From Mycolicibacterium rutilum (lineage in GTDB: Bacteria; Actinomycetota; Actinomycetes; Mycobacteriales; Mycobacteriaceae), in assembly GCF_900108565.1 (NCBI RefSeq), contig NZ_LT629971.1, forward strand, positions 1,984,001 through 2,048,000: a stretch of 64,000 nucleotides of DNA, given 5' to 3'. Positions within the stretch are counted from its first letter, which is position 1. Every line of letters starts with the position of its first letter. This document shows positions 58,808-64,000 of the stretch, piece after piece. The notes below the pieces were generated by a model, which saw only the letters and a list, made by a program, of their open reading frames with translations, did not search any database and was not told the DNA's origin. The position numbers and the translations under genes are program-made.

Positions 58808-59791
58808 ATGCTGCAGCAGTCCGGAACCGCCCGCGCCCTCGCCGCCTGCGCCGTGCTCGCGGTCCCGCTCGGTCTCGCCGCGTGTTCGGGCGACGCCGAG
58901 CGGGCCGCACCGCAGGGCGCGTGCCCGGTGCCGCCGGTGGACGTCGTCGTCAGCGTCGACCAGTGGGGTGACCTGGTCTCCCAGCTCGGGGGCGACTGCG
59001 CGCACGTCACCACCGTGCTCGCCAGCTCCGCGGTCGATCCGCACGACTACGAGCCGACCCCGGCGGACGCGGCGGAGTTCCAGGGCGCCCAGCTGGTCGT
59101 GATCAACGGCGGCCACTACGACGAGTGGGCGGCCAAGCTGGCGGCCAGCACCGCACCGGACGCCCCGGTCGTCGAAGCACTGGGCACCGAAGCACATGGC
59201 ACCGAAGAGCATGGCACCGAAGAACACGGGGACCACGACCACGGAGACCATGACCACGGGACCAATCCCCACGCCTGGTACGACCCCGCCGCGGTGAGGG
59301 CCGTCGCCGACGCCGTGCGCGACCGGCTGCGCACGCTGGCGCCGGACGCGGCGGGCTACTTCGACGAGCGCCGCAGCGCGCTGACCACGGCCCTCGAGCC
59401 GTACGATGACCTCATCGAATCCATCCGCGCGGGCGCAGCCCAGAAGACCTACGCGGCCACCGAAACCGTCTTCGACGACATGGCCGCGGCACTCGGGCTG
59501 ACCAACCGCACCCCGCCGGGATACCAGGTCGCCTCGGCCAACGAGTCCGAGCCCTCGCCCGCCGATCTCGACGCGTTCATCCGGCTGCTCGGCGACCGCG
59601 GTGTCGACGTGCTGATCTACAACGTTCAAACCGAAGGCTCTGTGCCGCAACAGATCCGGGCTGCTGCCGAGCAAGCCGGGGTGCCGGTGGTCGAGGTCAC
59701 CGAAACCGTGCCGCCCGGCACCGACTCGTTCGTCACCTGGCAGGTGGACCAGTTGACCGCACTCGCCGAGGCGCTCGGTGTCCGAACCTGA
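58808..59791 (+). CDS. znuA: Zinc-binding ABC substrate protein ZnuA
   Basis: The 327-residue lipoprotein (lipobox LAAC, Cys26) is a cluster A-I metal receptor with a His/Asp/Glu-rich loop at about residues 130-155 that holds eight His (EEHGDHDHGDHDHG). ATG 58808 fits the leaderless promoter. The related M. smegmatis system is Zur-controlled. Confidence 0.93.
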   Translation: MLQQSGTARALAACAVLAVPLGLAACSGDAERAAPQGACPVPPVDVVVSVDQWGDLVSQLGGDCAHVTTVLASSAVDPHDYEPTPADAAEFQGAQLVVINGGHYDEWAAKLAASTAPDAPVVEALGTEAHGTEEHGTEEHGDHDHGDHDHGTNPHAWYDPAAVRAVADAVRDRLRTLAPDAAGYFDERRSALTTALEPYDDLIESIRAGAAQKTYAATETVFDDMAAALGLTNRTPPGYQVASANESEPSPADLDAFIRLLGDRGVDVLIYNVQTEGSVPQQIRAAAEQAGVPVVEVTETVPPGTDSFVTWQVDQLTALAEALGVRT

Positions 59792-60551
59792 CACCGCGGC
59801 GCTGGCCTTCGACGACGTCAGCGCCGCCCGCGGCGGCCGCCTGATCTGGTCGGAGGCGACGTTCGAGGTCCCACCGGGCGGCATCGTCGCCGTCATCGGG
59901 TCGAATGGGGCGGGCAAGACCACCCTGCTGCAGATCATGCTCGGGCTCATCCCGCCGGCCTCCGGTCACGTCAAGGTCTTCGGGCAGCCGCCGGGAGCGC
60001 TGAACAAGGCGATCGGCTACGTGCCGCAGAACTACGCCGCGATCTCCGGCGAGGCGATCCGCGCCCGCGACGCCGTCATGCTCGGGCTGACCGGTCACCG
60101 GTGGGGGTTCGGCCGCCCGAGCCGCGAGGACAACCGGCGCGTCGACGAGGCGCTGGCCGCGGTCGACGCCACCGCTGTGGCCTGCAAACGGCTCTCGCAA
60201 TTGTCCGGCGGTCAGCGGCAGCGGGTCGCGCTCGCCGAGGCGCTGGTCTCCAAGCCGCAGCTGCTGGTGCTCGACGAACCGCTCGCCGCCCTCGATCTGC
60301 GCAGCCAACGGGAGATCGTGGCCATGCTCGAGCGGATCAACACCGAGTTCGGGGTGACGATCTTCGTCGTCGCACACGACCTCAACCCGCTGCTGGGCGT
60401 ACTGACAAGTGCCATCTACCTGCTCGACGGTCACGCGCACTTCGACACGCTCGACGGCGTCGTCGACGAGGAGCTGCTGAGCCACCTGTACGGCACCCGC
60501 GTGGAGGTCGTGCACACGCCGCAGGGCGAGCTGTACATGCGGAGGGCGTGA
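59778..60551 (+). CDS. znuC: Zinc ABC transporter ATPase ZnuC
   Basis: The 257-residue protein has Walker A GSNGAGKTT, signature LSGGQRQR and Walker B LLVLDEP. GTG 59778 overlaps the znuA end by 14 bases. The end overlaps znuB by one base. Confidence 0.94.
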   Translation: MSEPDTAALAFDDVSAARGGRLIWSEATFEVPPGGIVAVIGSNGAGKTTLLQIMLGLIPPASGHVKVFGQPPGALNKAIGYVPQNYAAISGEAIRARDAVMLGLTGHRWGFGRPSREDNRRVDEALAAVDATAVACKRLSQLSGGQRQRVALAEALVSKPQLLVLDEPLAALDLRSQREIVAMLERINTEFGVTIFVVAHDLNPLLGVLTSAIYLLDGHAHFDTLDGVVDEELLSHLYGTRVEVVHTPQGELYMRRA

Positions 60552-61417
60552 TGACCACCTCCGTCGTCGCGCTGGGCTATCAGGAGAACTGGTTCGACAT
60601 CCTCACATCGGTCTTCATGCGCAACGCCCTGATCGGCGGCACCATCGTCGCGCTGGCAGCAGGTCTCATCGGCTACTTCGTCATCGTGCGCAACACCGCG
60701 TTCGCCGCGCACGCGCTGGCCCACATCGGGCTGCCGGGCGCGACCGGCGCCGTGCTGGTCGGCGTGCCGGTGGCACTCGGGCTCGGCGTGTTCTGCATCG
60801 GCGGGGCGCTGGTGATCGGCGCGCTGGGACGCCGCGCGGCCGACCGGGAGGTCGCCACCGGCACGGTCCTGGCCATGGCCACCGGTCTCGGCCTGTTCTT
60901 CAACTCCCTGGCCACCAGGAGCTCGAGCACGATGACCAACGTGCTGTTCGGCAACCTGCTGGCGATCTCGCACCAGCAGATCGTGATGTTCGCGGTTCTG
61001 CTGATCGTGCTGGCGCTGTCGGTCGGGTTCATCTACCGGCCGCTGCTGTTCAGCTCGGTCAACGCCCAGGTGGCCGACGCCAAGGGAGTTCCGGTGCGGG
61101 CCCTGTCGGTGGCGTTCATGGCGCTGCTGGGGCTGGCGGTCACCATGGCCGTGCAGGCCGTCGGCACGCTGCTGTTGTTCGCGCTCGTCGTCACGCCCGC
61201 CGCGGCCGCGATCATGCTGACCCCGCGACCGTCGACCGCGATCGCGTTGTCGACGGGTTTCAGCCTGGCGTCGGTGTGGGCGGGGCTGAGCCTGTCGGCG
61301 ATGTTCAACGCGCCGCCCAGTTTCGTGATCGTCACCGTCGCGTGCAGCATCTGGGCGGTGGTGTGGGCGGCCGAGCGCGGGCTGCGGCAAACCGCCGATC
61401 AGGTGCTCATCACCTGA
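60551..61417 (+). CDS. znuB: Zinc ABC transporter permease ZnuB
   Basis: The 288-residue ABC-3 family permease has about eight helices and the motif NTAFAAHALAHIGLPGA. It is the last gene of the znuACB operon. Confidence 0.93.
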   Translation: MTTSVVALGYQENWFDILTSVFMRNALIGGTIVALAAGLIGYFVIVRNTAFAAHALAHIGLPGATGAVLVGVPVALGLGVFCIGGALVIGALGRRAADREVATGTVLAMATGLGLFFNSLATRSSSTMTNVLFGNLLAISHQQIVMFAVLLIVLALSVGFIYRPLLFSSVNAQVADAKGVPVRALSVAFMALLGLAVTMAVQAVGTLLLFALVVTPAAAAIMLTPRPSTAIALSTGFSLASVWAGLSLSAMFNAPPSFVIVTVACSIWAVVWAAERGLRQTADQVLIT

Positions 61418-61435
61418 GGGCCGCGGCGCGTCCAC

Positions 61436-61441
61436 TACGCT
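61436..61441 (+). promoter_or_regulatory. Predicted -10 box of the LacI-type regulator
   Basis: TACGCT ends eight bases before ATG 61450, suggesting a leaderless mRNA separate from znuB. Confidence 0.5.
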
Positions 61442-61449
61442 GCGGGAGC

Positions 61450-62550
61450 ATGCCGAGGAGTCCCACGCCACGACGGCGTGCCACCCTGGCCTCACTGGCC
61501 GCTGAGCTCAAGGTCTCGCGGACCACGATCTCCAACGCCTACAACCGGCCCGACCAGCTGTCGGCCGATCTGCGGGAGCGGGTGCTGGCCACCGCCAAGC
61601 GGCTCGGCTACCCCGGACCCGACCCGGTCGCGCGGTCGCTGCGCACCCGCAAGGCCGGTGCGGTCGGGCTGATGATCACCGAACCGCTGAACTACTCGTT
61701 CAGTGATCCGGCGGCGCTCGATTTCGTTGCCGGGCTGGCCGAATCGTGCGAGGAGGCCGGTCAGGGCCTGCTGCTCGTGGCCGTCGGCCCCAATCGCGAC
61801 GTGAACGACGGCACGGCCGCCGTGCTGGCAGCGGGCGTGGACGGGTTCGTGGTGTACTCCGCCTCCGACGACGATCCGTATCTCGCGGTCGTCCGGCAGC
61901 GTCACCTGCCGGTGGTGGTGGTCGACCAGCCGATGGACGTGACGGGTGCGTCGCGGGTGTGCATCGACGACCGCGACGCGATGCGCCGGCTCGCCGAACA
62001 CGTTGTGGGACTAGGACATCGCGAGATCGGGTTGCTGACGATGCGACTGGGCCGGGACCGCCCGGCCGGTGATGTCGGGGCCGCGGTCGCCGACCCGGAG
62101 CGGCTGCAGACACCGCACTTCCACGTGCAACGGGAACGCATCGCCGGGGTGGTCGACGCGATGACCGCGGCCGGGCTCGGTCCCGACGCGCTGACCGTGG
62201 TGGAGAGTTACGACCATTTGCCGACGTCGGGTGGCGCGGCGGCCGAGGTGGCGCTCGCCGCGAATCCGCGGTTGACCGCGCTGATGTGCACGGCCGACGT
62301 GCTGGCGCTGTCGGCGATGGACTATCTGCGGGCCCGGGGCATCTACGTGCCGGGGCAGATGACGGTCACCGGCTTCGACGGCGTGCCCGAGGCGCTGCGG
62401 CGCGGGCTGACGACGGTCGCGCAACCGAGCGTCGAGAAGGGCCGTCGCGCGGGCCGCCTGCTGCACCAGCCGCCGCGGTCGGGGTTGCCGGTCGTCGACG
62501 TGCTCGACACCGAGGTGGTCCGCGGCCGCACATCCGGACCGCCCGCCTGA
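61450..62550 (+). CDS. LacI-family transcriptional regulator (Rv3575c-like)
   Basis: The 366-residue protein has an N-terminal helix-turn-helix and hinge (TLASLAAELKVSRTTISNAYN) and a sugar-binding-type effector domain. It matches M. tuberculosis Rv3575c by position. Target and effector are unknown; there is no adjacent sugar operon. Its stop is one base from that of the convergent kinase gene. Confidence 0.92.
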   Translation: MPRSPTPRRRATLASLAAELKVSRTTISNAYNRPDQLSADLRERVLATAKRLGYPGPDPVARSLRTRKAGAVGLMITEPLNYSFSDPAALDFVAGLAESCEEAGQGLLLVAVGPNRDVNDGTAAVLAAGVDGFVVYSASDDDPYLAVVRQRHLPVVVVDQPMDVTGASRVCIDDRDAMRRLAEHVVGLGHREIGLLTMRLGRDRPAGDVGAAVADPERLQTPHFHVQRERIAGVVDAMTAAGLGPDALTVVESYDHLPTSGGAAAEVALAANPRLTALMCTADVLALSAMDYLRARGIYVPGQMTVTGFDGVPEALRRGLTTVAQPSVEKGRRAGRLLHQPPRSGLPVVDVLDTEVVRGRTSGPPA

Positions 62551-62551
62551 G

Positions 62552-63472
62552 TCAGATCCGGGTGATCGGCGCGGTGTCGCGCCAGAGGTCGCGCACCGGC
62601 GCGATGCCCTCGACGAGCATCGGCAGTTCGGGGGCCATCGCCAGCGCGGCGATCGCGCCGAGCCTGCCCGCCGCCTCGGTGACCGCCAGCACCCGCGGGT
62701 CGGTCGGGCGCAGGCCCAATTCGACCGCCGCCGCGTCATAGGCGGCGATCGCCTCGGAACCGGTCATCGCGAGATCGGATTCCACCGCGCCCGTCGTCAC
62801 CAACTCGAAGTCCGACCACAGCTCGCCGTCGGGGGTGGCGATCATGTTGTGGTACGGCGCGTCGCCGTGGATGGGTTGGACGCCGGCGCCGGGGAACGCT
62901 GCCTCGAAGGTCGCGCGGGACGTGAGCACCGGCGAGATGACGTTCCATTCACGTTGTGCGCGTTCGAGATCCGCTGGCGGCAACAGTTCGGGTGAGTGGC
63001 GCAGTTGCGCGAGGCCGTCGGGGATGTAGGTGCCGAACGGTACCCAGAAGCCGAGCTCGCCCCGGTACTCGCGCAGGGCGGCGTGCAGCTGTGCCACCCG
63101 GCTCATGCGGGCGATGATGTCCGGTTCGGCCGCGGGTGTCTCGTCGACGAACTGCCAAAACGTCATCGAAAACCCGTCGCGGCGAACGGGTTCGCGCGGG
63201 AGCAGCGGGCTGGGCGCGACGACCGGGAATCCGCGGTCCGCCAGCCAGGCGGTGACCGCGAGTTCCGCACGCTGCTGCGCGGTCTGGGCGTGCGGGTCGA
63301 TGCGGTAGGACGGCGGTAGGACGGTGGGCACCCGCGCAACGACCGGGGCGGGGGACAGGTGCACGATGACCGAGAACACGTCATAGAGCACGCGCGGATC
63401 ATCCACGCGCAGACCGAGATCGGTGCCGGCGGCGACGGCGGCCGCGACCGCGCGGTCGGTTCGCGCGCTCAC
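62552..63472 (-). CDS. APH-family phosphotransferase
   Basis: The 306-residue protein has the kinase motif IHGDAPYHNMI and a metal-binding WSDFE in place of the usual DxE. It belongs to the broad aminoglycoside/choline-kinase fold; the substrate is unknown and resistance cannot be inferred. It overlaps otsB by four bases, so both may be one operon. Confidence 0.83.
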   Translation of the reverse strand: MSARTDRAVAAAVAAGTDLGLRVDDPRVLYDVFSVIVHLSPAPVVARVPTVLPPSYRIDPHAQTAQQRAELAVTAWLADRGFPVVAPSPLLPREPVRRDGFSMTFWQFVDETPAAEPDIIARMSRVAQLHAALREYRGELGFWVPFGTYIPDGLAQLRHSPELLPPADLERAQREWNVISPVLTSRATFEAAFPGAGVQPIHGDAPYHNMIATPDGELWSDFELVTTGAVESDLAMTGSEAIAAYDAAAVELGLRPTDPRVLAVTEAAGRLGAIAALAMAPELPMLVEGIAPVRDLWRDTAPITRI

Positions 63473-64000
63473 GCCGACGCGCGCGCCCGCAACAGGTACT
63501 CCAGCGCGGCGGCGACGTCCTCGGGGCTGTCGACGCGGTACCCGGCCAGCGTGTCGCCCGGCCCGACCTTAACGCCGACATCAGCTTCACGCAGCCGGCG
63601 AAACGCCTTCTCGTCGGTCACGTCGTCGCCGAAAAACACGACTGCCGTGGCGTTTTCCTGCTCGCGCAGAATCTCGACGGCTTCGCCCTTGTCGGTCTGG
63701 ATCACGGCGAACTCGAGCACCGCCTTGCCGGCCGTGGCCTGTGCACCCCAGGAGGCCGACGCGTCCTTCGCGGCCGCGAGCGCGGTCTCGCCGTCGGCGG
63801 GTGAGGCGTTGCGCACGTGCAATGCGACGCTGGCCGGCTTGGTCTCCACGGTGACGCCCGGTTTGCCGGCGGCGATCTCCTCGAGTTCGGACGTGATCCG
63901 TTGCAGCAGAGCGGTATCCACCTCGTGGACGAAGCCCGACGTGAACTCCGCGCCGTGGCTCCCGACGAGGTGCACCGTCGGCGGCATCCCCGACAGCGCG
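63469..64000 (-). CDS. otsB: Trehalose-6-phosphate phosphatase, C-terminal part
   Basis: The open frame runs off the window edge (about 176 codons are visible) and ends at 63469. The HAD-type motif FFGDDVTDEKAF and a segment TDKGEAVEILRE identify an OtsB. It makes trehalose from trehalose-6-phosphate; trehalose is a key lipid carrier in mycobacteria. The N-terminal catalytic Asp motif is outside the window. Confidence 0.88.
   Translation of the reverse strand, partial: ALSGMPPTVHLVGSHGAEFTSGFVHEVDTALLQRITSELEEIAAGKPGVTVETKPASVALHVRNASPADGETALAAAKDASASWGAQATAGKAVLEFAVIQTDKGEAVEILREQENATAVVFFGDDVTDEKAFRRLREADVGVKVGPGDTLAGYRVDSPEDVAAALEYLLRARASA

Noticed and set aside
62552..63472. Aminoglycoside resistance gene
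   Set aside because: The APH fold is shared by many metabolic kinases and the sequence shows no feature specific to a resistance enzyme.

Overview
The window is a high-GC actinobacterial chromosome segment. Gene content and order point to a mycobacterium, most likely a fast-growing, environmental (Mycolicibacterium-type) species. Long blocks follow the Mycobacterium tuberculosis order Rv3627c to Rv3575c: tilS-hpt, ftsH-folE-folP-folB-folK, panC-panD-coaX, lysS-lsr2-clpC1, lpqF-mhuD, mutY/canB, radA-disA, carD-ispF-cysS-rlmB, and a LacI regulator. No PE/PPE or ESX genes, insertion sequences, CRISPR arrays, rRNA or tRNA genes were seen. Many genes appear leaderless (a TAnnnT -10 box 6-8 bases before the start codon), as is common in mycobacteria.

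Layout. 1-5.7 kb: cell-wall carboxypeptidase end, metalloprotease, tilS, hpt, an orphan molybdopterin oxidoreductase and lipoprotein LpqG. 5.9-9.9 kb: a MerR regulator with a clear MerR-type operator/promoter driving a pair of ABC half-transporters. 10-20.7 kb: EphA-like hydrolase, then a co-directional run ftsH, folate genes, two membrane proteins, a DUF2520 protein, panC, panD and coaX. 20.8-26.9 kb: a PLP deaminase, lysS, lsr2 and clpC1 with a strong terminator. 27-28.7 kb: a cobalamin riboswitch leading cbtB, cbtA and a histidine phosphatase. 28.7-43.8 kb: conserved housekeeping genes (lpqF, mhuD, mutY, canB, disA, radA, lpqE, carD, ispF, cysS, rlmB and an ArsB-type carrier). ispD, which lies between carD and ispF in M. 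tuberculosis, is absent here.

43.8-61.4 kb is the most interesting part: a zinc/cobalamin island. It has zinc-free alternative ribosomal proteins (L31, L28, L33, S14, S18) and a CobW-like MPY-recruitment factor around a palindromic Zur box. Next come a WhiB protein and a small ANTAR-domain ORF, each with its own Zur-type box. A second cobalamin riboswitch then leads a BtuFCD-type ABC operon ending in a FhuF-type Fe-S protein. A minus-strand operon follows: aztA, bluB (lower-ligand synthase), pxpA and a YcgR/YcgQ-type permease pair. A perfect Zur palindrome separates aztA from the divergent aztB-aztC-aztD genes. In this strain aztB is fused in frame to a lipoprotein-like beta-propeller. The island ends with a ZnuABC system that has a degenerate Zur box over its leaderless promoter. 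Together the genes describe a response to zinc shortage: swap zinc-containing ribosomal proteins, hibernate ribosomes, import zinc by two ABC systems, and acquire or finish cobalamin.

61.4-64 kb: a LacI-type regulator, an APH-fold kinase and the C-terminal part of trehalose-6-phosphate phosphatase.
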